35,512 nt of DNA from CAYMPH01 sp964392365 (GTDB lineage Bacteria > Spirochaetota > UBA4802 > UBA5550). The notes under the pieces were generated by a model. It was not told the origin of the DNA. It did not search any database and saw only the letters and a list, made by a program, of their open reading frames with translations. The DNA lies in the NCBI GenBank assembly GCA_964392365.1, contig CAYMPH010000027.1:1-35512 (forward strand). Direction: 5' to 3'. The translations under genes and the position numbers were made by a program. Shown in pieces: positions 22,505 to 30,778 of this stretch (position 1 is its first letter; each line of letters begins with the position of its first letter).

Positions 22505-25240
22505 CTAGTGAGAAAATCCTTTAATTATTTCAGTTAATCTCTGCATCTCATTTGACTCATTAGTCTTGAATCTGAAAATTGGAATATTGTTTGATTGCAA
22601 TACACGGTTCTTAATATCATCATGTTCAGCTTGCTTTTTATCTTGTTCGTGATATCTGATGCCATCTACCTCAAGAACAAACAGTTTTTCCTTTGACACT
22701 TTATTATAGAACAGAAAATCCACATGAGACCAAGGATGAAGGATATATCTTCTTTCTTCATCACTAAATGTATCCGAAACTTTAACCAGTTTCCCAAGTC
22801 TGGTATGCATTGAATATTCAATATAACCATGATACTTCAGAACTTGATCAATGATGTCACACATCAACAATTCCGTTTTATACTTATTCGGATGATCTTT
22901 ATATTTCGAAAACAGTATATTCGTATATTCAGAATACAGCAAATCAAATACTGAAATTACAGATGACTCTCGGGTTGCATCGGAACCATAGAGATATTCA
23001 GCATACTTAATAAAATCATTGATAGCATTATTAGATGAATGATAGACTTTATCAGCTACGATCACAGTTACCTTATTTCTTCCTCTTGAAATTGCTACAT
23101 TCAGCAGTTTTTCATCAGTGACAAAATCATAAAGTCTATTCTCAACATTATTTGGATTTTTATCCAATGAATTCACAACAAAAGAGAGAATGACTTCTTC
23201 CTTTTGCCTACCTTGAAATTTATGAATGGTATCGGCTTCCATCCGATCTGTAGCATACTTGCCTGTAATAAGGTTTGCCTGATACCGAAATGGCGAAATG
23301 ACTCCGATATTATTTGACATAGATTTTTTCAAGATATTCTCTATTTCATCGAGTTCTCTTTGATTGTATAACCCACTACCGTTTGGATTACTTCTAGCAT
23401 GATTACCAGGAACTGTTTTAATGACTTCAATGTGCTCCCCCGAATTTTTAGTCATTGCAACCAACTCTCCATCATAAAACATCTTGTTACAGAAGTTTAT
23501 GATGTCCGGAGCACAGCGATAGTGTTCCTTCAATAAAGTGGTTGGTACGCCTGAAACTGCATCTTTTACAGATTTAAGGATTGAATTAGATTCGTAACGG
23601 TATTGTTTTGAGATATCATATTCTTTGGATAGTTTCTCTGAATGCAGAAAGAGTCTTTCTTCATCAATCTGCTGAAGCTGACGTGAATCTCCAACAACAA
23701 CCAAATTCTTAGCACAACTTATGGCAAGTACACTGCTTAATAATTCTCCCTGGGATGCTTCATCGATGACTAAGTAATCAAAGGTAAAACCCTTTGGTGT
23801 ATTATTAAGCAAGGATTGTGAAGTACTTAAAACAACTGGGTATCTAAGTAAAAAGTTATTATATTCATGCTTATATGATTCCTTACTGAATTCTTTAATA
23901 CCGTGTTTCAGATAGTGACCCCTGATGTACTTTTCGAAAAATAAACGAGATAACGATTTGAGTTCTTTACCCACTCCTTCTTTGTTGTGTTTTTCCATAA
24001 ATTTCTTATTGGATTCTATTTCCTTGGTAAGTTCATAAATTTTAGTTTGGTAATAGAGTTTTTCAGCATTACTTAATAGAACATTAACATCCTGTAATGC
24101 AATCTTAACCTTGAACTTTCTTCCTAATCTCCATCTTTCAAAGAACCTTAATTTCTTAGGATTTTCTAGACGTATAATAAGTGCCATATAATCGTTTGAA
24201 TATAATTTTTGATTAATGATTAGTGCACCATTAAAAAATTTGTCATAGTGTCTTTTTTCGTTTTGCATATCTATGAGTTGAGATTCAAGGAGAGATGTTT
24301 CAACTTCTGTATCCTGAATCTTTTTCATCTGCGCACTTAATTCGGTAATTCTTAAACTATCATTCAATTTGATTGGTTCCTCTTGCTGTTCAAGGAACCA
24401 TGTTAGTTCTCCCTTATGTTCAGATTCAAAAAACTTCTCTACATTCGTTTGTCTACCCAGAGTAGCAGCAATAAATGAGAATTTTTCTTCAACCAGCTTT
24501 TCATAAACATTCTCAATGGCTGTATTGTTGTTTGAAACAACAGCACAGTTTTTTCCACGACAAATTATATTAACAATCAGATTAAGAATCGTTTGAGTCT
24601 TTCCTGTACCAGGAGGACCTTCAATAATAGAAATTTTATTCTTCAGCGCTGCATCAATAGCTCTGACCTGGCTTTGATTAAAATCAAATGGAAGAAGCAT
24701 CAATCCATCATCACTAATGGTTTTACACTCTCCTTGTAAATAATCAATAAGCACTGAATCATTAGATGGGGTACTTATGCGTTTATAATTTTGCGCCAAG
24801 AAATACAATGGGCTTTCTTTTTCAGCAATTTTACCGGCATTTTCAGCAAGCTTAGAATAGTATGCAAATATGTCTTTATACCTGCTACTTTTTAAAGTAA
24901 TGTTTTTGGTTAAAATGTTGTCTTTACCAACAGATACACGAAAATATCCTTTTTCAAACTGATCAAGTTTGGATGCAGGAACTATTTCACCATCAACATA
25001 GACATCTTGTTTCTCAATATTAAGATTCTTGATTTTATTAAGGAACTCAACGTTTTCTTCTTTATAAAAAAAATATTTATTCTCGCCATAAAAATAGATG
25101 TTATATCCAGTAAATTTCCCATAATAATTTGCTGTAAATATAGTCGAAACAGGCAGGGTTCTGTCTTCCCATTTGTTTTGTTTTTTATTAAAAAGCAGAA
25201 CTGCCATGTTCTCTTTGTTTAGTTGAACCTTTTCACCCAT
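22505..25240 (-). CDS. SF1 (Upf1-like) helicase fused to a DUF2726-like nuclease; candidate defence protein
   Basis: 911 residues. After an unrecognised N-terminal region (1-180) come helicase motifs: Q-motif FDFNQSQ (185-191), motif I GPPGTGKT (208-215), Ia SNNNTAIENV (236-245), II DEAS (493-496), III GDSRQL (517-522), V DTIHKFQGRQKEEV (670-683) and VI VAISRGRNK (715-723). This matches AAA_11/AAA_12 helicases. Between Ia and II is a long insert (about 260-465), partly coiled coil. The C-terminus (about 785-911) resembles the DUF2726/PD-(D/E)XK fold: candidate residues E790, D841, E857-x-D859, H864, Q870, D875, K877. AAGGTGG lies 10-12 bases before the ATG; M12 is an alternative. It stands alone between repeat clusters. 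Helicase-nuclease fusions of this kind are frequent in anti-phage systems such as type II Mokosh; defence is inferred. Confidence 0.88.
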   Translation of the reverse strand: MGEKVQLNKENMAVLLFNKKQNKWEDRTLPVSTIFTANYYGKFTGYNIYFYGENKYFFYKEENVEFLNKIKNLNIEKQDVYVDGEIVPASKLDQFEKGYFRVSVGKDNILTKNITLKSSRYKDIFAYYSKLAENAGKIAEKESPLYFLAQNYKRISTPSNDSVLIDYLQGECKTISDDGLMLLPFDFNQSQVRAIDAALKNKISIIEGPPGTGKTQTILNLIVNIICRGKNCAVVSNNNTAIENVYEKLVEEKFSFIAATLGRQTNVEKFFESEHKGELTWFLEQQEEPIKLNDSLRITELSAQMKKIQDTEVETSLLESQLIDMQNEKRHYDKFFNGALIINQKLYSNDYMALIIRLENPKKLRFFERWRLGRKFKVKIALQDVNVLLSNAEKLYYQTKIYELTKEIESNKKFMEKHNKEGVGKELKSLSRLFFEKYIRGHYLKHGIKEFSKESYKHEYNNFLLRYPVVLSTSQSLLNNTPKGFTFDYLVIDEASQGELLSSVLAISCAKNLVVVGDSRQLQQIDEERLFLHSEKLSKEYDISKQYRYESNSILKSVKDAVSGVPTTLLKEHYRCAPDIINFCNKMFYDGELVAMTKNSGEHIEVIKTVPGNHARSNPNGSGLYNQRELDEIENILKKSMSNNIGVISPFRYQANLITGKYATDRMEADTIHKFQGRQKEEVILSFVVNSLDKNPNNVENRLYDFVTDEKLLNVAISRGRNKVTVIVADKVYHSSNNAINDFIKYAEYLYGSDATRESSVISVFDLLYSEYTNILFSKYKDHPNKYKTELLMCDIIDQVLKYHGYIEYSMHTRLGKLVKVSDTFSDEERRYILHPWSHVDFLFYNKVSKEKLFVLEVDGIRYHEQDKKQAEHDDIKNRVLQSNNIPIFRFKTNESNEMQRLTEIIKGFSH

Positions 25241-25722
25241 TGTCTACTATCCCACCTTATTTCCTCGCGCGCTTCTTTTTTCCGGGACGAGCAAATTGCA
25301 AACAACTATTTATGTATGAAATTATTAAAACTTCCTCCAGTTTACAGCCAAAGTCAATCAAATAATCAATTTTTCATGCTTTTACAACTTCTCTATCCGG
25401 CTTGTATCCGGCTTATTGCCCAGACTCTACTTCATCAAAAACTTCCACTCGAGCCGGTTGCTTCAAACCCGGCCGAAAGGGAGCAGTTTAACCCAAAGGG
25501 GACAGATATTCTACTGAAATCAGATTGAATTTTAATCAGTAAAAGCCCCTGAAGCCTCTGCGGCGTTGAGCAGGCGGAGGAGGGTGGAGTCTCGAGGAGG
25601 GAGGACGGCCAAGACCGTCATCCCTTCTTGAGATATTGCTACACCATGAATCCAAGGTGAAAAGAAAACTTTTTATTATTATAAAACAATTTAATGAAAT
25701 CCTTCACAACGATTTAATTCTC
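25241..25722. other. Gene-free region between helicase and SDR genes
   Basis: 482 bases without a supported gene. It contains a tandem pair TATCCGGCTT (25394-25403, 25405-25414), a hairpin GCCGGTT/AACCCGGC (25453-25473, one bulge), and from about 25560 a GC-rich stretch ending in the palindromic repeat copy at 25591-25634. The first bases hold the helicase leader. No promoter stands out. Confidence 0.5.
25591..25634. repeat. Palindromic repeat, inverted copy of the 22.2-kb element
   Basis: TCATCCCTTCTTGAGAT (25618-25634) is the exact 17-base reverse complement of 22210-22226, and similarity extends outward into TATTGCTACACCA. A hairpin GACGG-CCAAGA-CCGTC (25604-25619) continues imperfectly outward (GAGGAGGGA against TCCCTTCTT). 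The two copies face each other around the helicase gene. Confidence 0.75.
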
Positions 25723-26625
25723 TCAATTCAACTGCTTTGAAATTCTGGAAGTCTTTTCATCTGCACATAATTCCAAACTGATTTTCCATAATCTATCCTG
25801 TAAACCCTCATCCAATATATCAGCATTTTCCTTTAAATCCTCAAATTTATTATTTTTCCATGTAATAACTTTCCCGGATCTCTTAAGGCTCTCTTCCTGT
25901 GTTTCAGTAAATAATGGCGCCATAATTTTCCCGCACTCTTCTATTGAAATGAATGTTCCGAAAAACTTCATTACAGTTGCCATAAATTTCATGAACGCAG
26001 GAATAATATTAATCTGATTACTCCACACAGTCTTTGATATCTGAAACCCGATAAAAGACAACTTCGGTCTATTGGATTTTCTATACAGATTATCCAGCTT
26101 AACAAGGAACATTCTTTTTGCAGCCATTGCCTGGAAAATGCCGTTTTCATAACTCCACTTGTTTTTCATCTGCACATCATCCCAGAATATTTTGCCAAAT
26201 TGAGTAACGTTAAAGATAACCCTTCCGCCATTCACAGATTTTTCAAGCAGATCCAGTGAATTTAAAACAAGCATAAATTGAGATAAATAATTTACCTGAA
26301 AATGAGAATCCATTCCATCTTCGGTTTCCACCCTGCCTGCAGCATAGCCTAAACCTGCATTTATAAATATACCGTCTAAAAATTTATGTTTAGCGTGTAT
26401 CTCATCAATCGCTTTCCTGACATCTTTAAGCTTTGTAAGGTCGCATAAAACAATAGAGACTTTTTTATTAAACCTTGTTTTTGCAAATTCTTTAATCATG
26501 GATTCGCCAAGTTCCTTTGATCTGCAAAGTATAATAAGCTCATGTACCTGATTATCAATGCCTGCCAATTCATGAGCAACGCCTTTTCCCATTCCATTGG
26601 TACCGCCGGTTATCAATATTTTCAT
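25723..26625 (-). CDS. Short-chain dehydrogenase/reductase family protein, atypical active site
   Basis: 300 residues from the ATG at 26625, which has GGAG 9 bases upstream; a TTG five codons earlier lies on that site and is rejected. The Rossmann fold is clear: TGGTNGMGKG (6-15), CDLT (61-64), NAG (89-91) and structural Asn112. Length and layout resemble retinol dehydrogenase-like SDRs. The catalytic Tyr of YxxxK is replaced by Ala166 (AMAAK, Lys170) and the usual Ser region reads NVTQ. A normal SDR hydride transfer is therefore doubtful; it may bind a cofactor without classical catalysis. Last gene of the operon 28725-25723, 32 bases after the MDR gene. Confidence 0.82.
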   Translation of the reverse strand: MKILITGGTNGMGKGVAHELAGIDNQVHELIILCRSKELGESMIKEFAKTRFNKKVSIVLCDLTKLKDVRKAIDEIHAKHKFLDGIFINAGLGYAAGRVETEDGMDSHFQVNYLSQFMLVLNSLDLLEKSVNGGRVIFNVTQFGKIFWDDVQMKNKWSYENGIFQAMAAKRMFLVKLDNLYRKSNRPKLSFIGFQISKTVWSNQINIIPAFMKFMATVMKFFGTFISIEECGKIMAPLFTETQEESLKRSGKVITWKNNKFEDLKENADILDEGLQDRLWKISLELCADEKTSRISKQLN

Positions 26626-26657
26626 TGTCAATTTCTCCAATATTTATAATTAATGAT

Positions 26658-27581
26658 TTATTTTATTGTAATTACAACATTTCCTTTTTTGTGACCCTGA
26701 TCAACATACCTGTGAGCCTCGGCAATATCTTCCATCGGATAGCATTTATCAATGACAGGTTTTATTTTTCCGGTTTCAGCTAGCTCTTTAAGAAAAATCA
26801 GATCTTCTGTTTTTTCACTTGTTGGAGATGAGATAGAAACATATGATCCTTTTTTTCTTAGAAATTTTTTCCTTATTACAGACGGACATCTTCCGACCGC
26901 ATCAAAAATTATATCGTAGGCCTCACATTTTCCGGGAAAACCATCTTCAGTATAATCAATAACTTTATCCGCTCCGATAGACTTCACCATATTTAAATTT
27001 GCACTGCTGCATACTCCGGTAACATCAGCTCCAAAATATTTTGCAAGCTGTACCGCATAAGTTCCAACACTTCCGGAAGCCCCATAAATTAAAATTTTAT
27101 GACCGTGTCTGATATTAACTTTTTTCAGCAGATACAAAGCAGTCATACCTCCGATCGGAATAGCTGCTGCTTCCTCATGTGTAATATTATCCGGTTTTTC
27201 AGCAACTACACCCGCAGTCCATTTTTCCGGCAGGCATAAATATTCGGCATATGAACCGGCTTTCAATCCGGTTGCAGTGCCGAAAACTTCATCACCCTTT
27301 TTGAAGAGCTTTACGTTCCTGCCTGCAGATTCAACCACACCTGACAGCTCATATCCAAGTATTGTTTTTTTCGGTTTTGTAATGCCGAATACCATTCTCA
27401 GGATAATAGAAAAAAGTTTTGAATCCGGATGTTTCCCTTTACGTATATATGTAACACCGGATGTAACAGTTGAAGCATACACTTTAACAAGAATTTCGTT
27501 ATCCTCCTGAACAGGCTTTTCTATCTCTTTTAACATAAGAACTTCCGGAGGCCCATATTCTTCATATACTATTGCTTTCAT
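26658..27581 (-). CDS. NAD(P)-dependent MDR oxidoreductase (quinone reductase-like)
   Basis: 307 residues, zinc-independent medium-chain dehydrogenase/reductase. N-terminal GroES-like domain (MKAIVYEEYGPPEVL, GYELSGVVESAG, GDEVFG), then the nucleotide-binding domain with YGASGSVGTYAVQLAK (about 161-176). Zinc-ligand residues of true alcohol dehydrogenases are absent. It is clearly related to the MDR at 29750-30736, which shares YGASGxxGxxAVQxAKYxGA and the closing GKIKPVID. The substrate is unknown; relatives reduce quinones or enones. It begins 6 bases after the upstream membrane-protein gene ends, with AAAGGA farther upstream. Confidence 0.88.
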   Translation of the reverse strand: MKAIVYEEYGPPEVLMLKEIEKPVQEDNEILVKVYASTVTSGVTYIRKGKHPDSKLFSIILRMVFGITKPKKTILGYELSGVVESAGRNVKLFKKGDEVFGTATGLKAGSYAEYLCLPEKWTAGVVAEKPDNITHEEAAAIPIGGMTALYLLKKVNIRHGHKILIYGASGSVGTYAVQLAKYFGADVTGVCSSANLNMVKSIGADKVIDYTEDGFPGKCEAYDIIFDAVGRCPSVIRKKFLRKKGSYVSISSPTSEKTEDLIFLKELAETGKIKPVIDKCYPMEDIAEAHRYVDQGHKKGNVVITIK

Positions 27582-27587
27582 ATTCTT

Positions 27588-28010
27588 TTATAATTCCTTT
27601 GATTTATATAGAAAAGAACCAACCATAACGCCTGAAAACATTTCAAGTAATCCCCACACTGTACCTATTACTGTTAATGCAAATGGCATAAAACCGTAAG
27701 CAATTAAAGCAGCATTTGCCAGAAAATAAGTAAAGAACCAGAATATTAATGCTGCCGTAAATATTGCCTTTAATTTTGATTTGATAACTATTTTAACTAG
27801 AGCATAAAAACCCATAACACCAATCCCTAAAAAAATCGAATTAAAAGCAAAAAAAATCATAGAACCATTACTCAAAGGCGGCAATAAACGGTTTTTTAAT
27901 ACTTCATCCATTTGTCCGCCGATAATCGGCACCAGGCCTGCCCCGATCAGCATAATTATCATTCCGGCAATAATTCCGCTTATAATTACGCTTTTAATAT
28001 TAATATTCAT
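27588..28010 (-). CDS. Four-helix membrane protein of unknown function
   Basis: 140 residues with four hydrophobic segments (about 8-30, 48-70, 82-104, 108-132), Gly-rich, no charged motif of a known family. AAAGGAG lies 6 bases before the ATG. It begins 12 bases after the XRE regulator gene, inside the same operon. Not recognised. Confidence 0.7.
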   Translation of the reverse strand: MNINIKSVIISGIIAGMIIMLIGAGLVPIIGGQMDEVLKNRLLPPLSNGSMIFFAFNSIFLGIGVMGFYALVKIVIKSKLKAIFTAALIFWFFTYFLANAALIAYGFMPFALTVIGTVWGLLEMFSGVMVGSFLYKSKEL

Positions 28011-28022
28011 TGTTTTCTCCTT

Positions 28023-28262
28023 TCATATTTTTGTTTTTATTTCATTTTCTTCCGGATTATATGAAAATACTTCTTCAAGCGGCGATCCGAATACGAGTGC
28101 AATGCGAAACGCCAGCTCAAGCGATGGGGAATATTTTCCGCTTTCAACAGCTACAATTGTCTGCCTGGTAACGCCTGTTCTTTTTGCCAGTTCCTGTTGT
28201 GTCATTTCACCGCAGTTAAAACGCAATTTACGTATATTATTGCTGATTAGAGATATGCCCAT
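28023..28262 (-). CDS. XRE family (Cro/CI-type HTH) transcriptional regulator
   Basis: 79 residues, almost only a HTH_3 domain: NIRKLRFNCGEMTQQELAKR (9-28) with recognition helix region TGVTRQTIVAVESGKYSPSL. I chose ATG at 28262 because AGGAG stands 6-7 bases before it and it follows the upstream membrane-protein gene by 1 base; a frame extended to 28322 would overlap that gene. Small regulators of this kind, paired with a short membrane protein, are widespread and probably autoregulate their operon. The promoter region at 28753-28807 has a matching inverted repeat. Confidence 0.88.
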   Translation of the reverse strand: MGISLISNNIRKLRFNCGEMTQQELAKRTGVTRQTIVAVESGKYSPSLELAFRIALVFGSPLEEVFSYNPEENEIKTKI

Positions 28263-28263
28263 A

Positions 28264-28725
28264 TTATACTCCTTTTCTATAAAAGTATAATTGTGAGATC
28301 CCCTCGAAGATCGATCCTGCATTAAATGAAAAATATATAACGTTTATCATTACTGCCACAGGCATCTGCAAAACAAGTGTAACAAGCGAAAGAATAAAAC
28401 CTGCTCCGACTACTGCAAAGGAATTTCTCATTGCTTTTAAGGCGATTAGTTTATCCATTTCGTCTTCAACCAGCGTGACATCATCTTCCTGTCTGGTTGC
28501 TTCATTTACGATTGCATTTATAATGTGAAATATTATCATAATTATAATAATAGCCACAATACCTGCACCGATAAAAATCAACATAGTTGTTGCCCAGAAC
28601 TTCAGATCATTTGCGAGATCAGCAGTTCCTTTCTGAAGGTTCTGATATACATAAATGCAGTAAGCAGCCAGAACAAGAATTCCTGATAATGTTGTTACGA
28701 TAGTTTTTTTCTCCTGATAATACAT
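28264..28725 (-). CDS. Conserved membrane protein paired with the XRE regulator
   Basis: 153 residues with four hydrophobic segments (about 7-25, 43-66, 100-118, 122-140) and an acidic cytoplasmic stretch between the second and third pair (QEDDVTLVEDEMDKLI). The ATG at 28725 has GGAGGAAAAC directly upstream; the TTG four codons earlier is part of that site. Proteins with DEMDKLI and a C-terminal EGISQLYFYRKGV are, from memory, common neighbours of small HTH_3 regulators in Firmicutes, so the pair may have been acquired. Function unknown; sensing or inhibiting through the regulator is a guess. Confidence 0.8.
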   Translation of the reverse strand: MYYQEKKTIVTTLSGILVLAAYCIYVYQNLQKGTADLANDLKFWATTMLIFIGAGIVAIIIIMIIFHIINAIVNEATRQEDDVTLVEDEMDKLIALKAMRNSFAVVGAGFILSLVTLVLQMPVAVMINVIYFSFNAGSIFEGISQLYFYRKGV

Positions 28726-28752
28726 GTTTTCCTCCAATAGTATGTTTAAATT

Positions 28753-28807
28753 TACTTTTAGTAATTTATTATATACATAAAGTATAATAGAACATACATA
28801 ATGTCAA
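28753..28807 (-). promoter_or_regulatory. Promoter and possible operator of the XRE operon
   Basis: On the minus strand consensus TTGACA (28802-28807) is followed by TACTTT (28779-28784, 17-base spacer) overlapping TATACT (28781-28786, 15-base spacer). The -10 is also one arm of an inverted repeat AAAGTA / TACTTT (28779-28784 and 28753-28758), a plausible autoregulatory operator for the XRE protein. Confidence 0.5.
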
Positions 28808-28842
28808 GTATTTTTTACATTTTTTTTAAAAAAATAAATTTT

Positions 28843-29030
28843 TTAATTGGGAATGCGGGGTCAGAGCCCTGTTTGCGAATGGTGAGCGGAGTCGAACCAT
28901 GAGGGGTCAGAGCATTAATATAAACTGCATATTTATCAAAATATGTGTAAATTTTCATGCTGTATTATTAAAACAAGAGTGTGCTCTGACCCCTGCTTTC
29001 CAATTAAAGGGATGCTCCGACCCCGTATTC
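28843..29030. mobile_element. REP/BIME-like palindromic element with GGGGTCRGAGC motifs
   Basis: GGGGTCAGAGC occurs at 28857-28867 and 28903-28913 and inverted at 28983-28993; a variant GGGGTCGGAGC is inverted at 29014-29024. The outer 25 bases 28843-28867 match the complement of 28983-29007 at 21 positions (both begin TTAATTGG). GAATGCGGGGTCAGAGC (28851-28867) matches the complement of 29014-29030 at 15 of 17. Inside is hairpin ATGGT/ACCAT around GGTGAGCGGAGTCGAACC (28881-28898), nearly the same as in the 22.16-kb repeat. No transposase is encoded, so it would be non-autonomous. It fills most of the 372-bp gap between two minus-strand genes. Confidence 0.78.
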
Positions 29031-29109
29031 GCCAAAATGACTGTCATTTTACTATTTAAAAGATTGTTGCTCATAGGAATGTAAGCCGGAAGAATTATTA
29101 TAGGTTTTT

Positions 29110-29721
29110 CTATTTTTTCTTTGCAACGATGAAATGCTCATTCGGACTATTATTTAAACTTTCTTTTTCAATAATTTGAAAATTTGCACAGGATATCGAA
29201 TCTTCTAATTCAGATATTCTGAAAAACTTCATATTTGGAACTAATCCTGTTTTCATCAGAAGAAATAAAAGTATTCTTAAAAACTTCTTCTCTCCCATAC
29301 AGGCTGTTACAGATATAATAAAGCCGCCAGGTTTCAGCAGTTCGTTTATCCTCTGCAGAGCCTTCTGTGTATCCTCCAGCAAATGCAGAATGTTAAAAGC
29401 AACGATCACATCAAATGATTCTTTCTTAAATCTCTCATCAAATATTTCAGTTTTAGTAAAATCTATATTTTCAATTTTGCATACTGCTGCTTTTCTTTTT
29501 GCAGCTTCGATCATTTTAGAAGAAAAATCTATTCCATGAATCTTCTTTACATTGCCGGCAAATTCAATGGTTGTTGTTCCTGTTGCACATCCATAATCCA
29601 GAACAATATCCGATGAATTAATATACTTTTTACTTCTTTCAACCGGAGGCTGTTCAAAATGACCGGCCTGCTTATCAAACTGATTCGACATTCTGTCCCA
29701 GAATTTTTCTGTTTTATTCAT
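29110..29721 (-). CDS. Class I SAM-dependent methyltransferase
   Basis: 203 residues of the UbiE/Methyltransf_11 type. SAM-binding motif I LDYGCATG (41-48), motif II GIDFSSKMIEAA, and FDVIVAFNILHLLEDTQ followed by LLKPGGFIISVTA. The substrate cannot be told. A possible ribosome site AGGGAT precedes the ATG at 29721. It begins 28 bases after the MDR gene stop and is probably the last gene of the ECF sigma operon. The repeat element lies directly downstream in place of a terminator. Confidence 0.88.
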   Translation of the reverse strand: MNKTEKFWDRMSNQFDKQAGHFEQPPVERSKKYINSSDIVLDYGCATGTTTIEFAGNVKKIHGIDFSSKMIEAAKRKAAVCKIENIDFTKTEIFDERFKKESFDVIVAFNILHLLEDTQKALQRINELLKPGGFIISVTACMGEKKFLRILLFLLMKTGLVPNMKFFRISELEDSISCANFQIIEKESLNNSPNEHFIVAKKK

Positions 29722-29749
29722 CTTATCCCTGATTTTTATTTTATCCGGA

Positions 29750-30736
29750 TTAACCGTTATGCTTTAAAGTTATAATAACTTTTCCCCGGGAATGCCCCTG
29801 GGCAAAATACCGGAAAGCTTCAGCAGTCTCACTTAATGGGTATTGCCTGTCTATTACAGGTTTTATCTTGCCGGTTTCAATCATATCTTTTACAAACAGC
29901 AGGTCATTTTTATTCAGATTTACAACCCAGCCTGCTGAGAGCCTTTTCCCGAAGGCTTTATATATCCATGGGCCGATAAGCATATCCTGAAAAACTCTCG
30001 ACATGGAAGGACCTCCGGTGCTTACATAAATTCCTCCTTTGGCCAATGCACGCATATGGTCAAAAATCGAACGGTAAGCAATAGCAAATATCAGATCGTA
30101 ATGCTTACCGCTTTTCGTATAATCTTCTTTTGTATAATCAATGACATGGTCTGCACCGAGCGAGCGGACCAGATCCAGGCTCCTTGTGCTGCAGACCCCT
30201 GTAACTTCAGCCCCGTAATATTTTGCGATCTGAACTGCAAATGAACCGATGCCTCCGGACGCTCCATAGATTAAAACCTTCTGCCCTTTTTTAATCTGTC
30301 CTTTATTGCGGAGACCCTGAAGAGCTACGAGCGCCGCCTGAGGCACAGTAGCTGCTTCCTCAAAAGATATATTTACCGGTTTCAGAGCTATTGCCTTTTC
30401 AGGAACAGTTACATATTCCGAGTAGCCTCCAAAACCATATTCGCTGATATCCCCGTACACTTCATCACCGGGCTTAAACTGCTTAACATTTCTGCCGGTA
30501 GATTCAATCCGTCCTGCTATATCGCTTCCAGGTGTTTTGACTTTGGGCTTAATAAATGACATATCTATCATGCGGACTATAAACGGTTTTCCTATTACCA
30601 TTAAAAGATTATGGGTTGTTACGGAAGATGCATGAACTTCAATCAGAACTTCATCGTCACCGCAGACAGGTTTTTCCACATCATTGATTTGAAAAACTTC
30701 AGGTAAACCGTATTTTGTGCATACAATCGCTTTCAT
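29750..30736 (-). CDS. NAD(P)-dependent MDR oxidoreductase, second copy
   Basis: 328 residues, same zinc-free MDR subfamily as the gene at 26658. MKAIVCTKYGLPEVF, GSDIAGRIESTG, GDEVYGDISEYGFGGYSEYV, EEAATVPQAALVALQGL, then the cofactor site YGASGGIGSFAVQIAKYYGA. Relatives act as quinone or enone reductases. AAAGGAAT lies upstream of the ATG at 30736, 42 bases after the DUF4386 gene. The pairing of an MDR with small membrane proteins is repeated twice in this window (here and at 26658-28010). Confidence 0.88.
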   Translation of the reverse strand: MKAIVCTKYGLPEVFQINDVEKPVCGDDEVLIEVHASSVTTHNLLMVIGKPFIVRMIDMSFIKPKVKTPGSDIAGRIESTGRNVKQFKPGDEVYGDISEYGFGGYSEYVTVPEKAIALKPVNISFEEAATVPQAALVALQGLRNKGQIKKGQKVLIYGASGGIGSFAVQIAKYYGAEVTGVCSTRSLDLVRSLGADHVIDYTKEDYTKSGKHYDLIFAIAYRSIFDHMRALAKGGIYVSTGGPSMSRVFQDMLIGPWIYKAFGKRLSAGWVVNLNKNDLLFVKDMIETGKIKPVIDRQYPLSETAEAFRYFAQGHSRGKVIITLKHNG

Positions 30737-30778
30737 AAATATTCCTTTTCCTGCATGGATGTCAGCATTTTTATATCA

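Noticed and set aside
25223..25528. Plus-strand frame of 101 codons before the SDR gene
   Set aside because: It starts inside the helicase gene, has no ribosome site and no recognisable domain.
28263..28322. Earlier start for the XRE regulator
   Set aside because: The extra 20 residues are not HTH-like and overlap the upstream gene; AGGAG precedes 28262.
26658..30736. The two MDR proteins as zinc alcohol dehydrogenases
   Set aside because: The Cys/His zinc ligands of that class are absent; both fit the zinc-free quinone reductase-like group.
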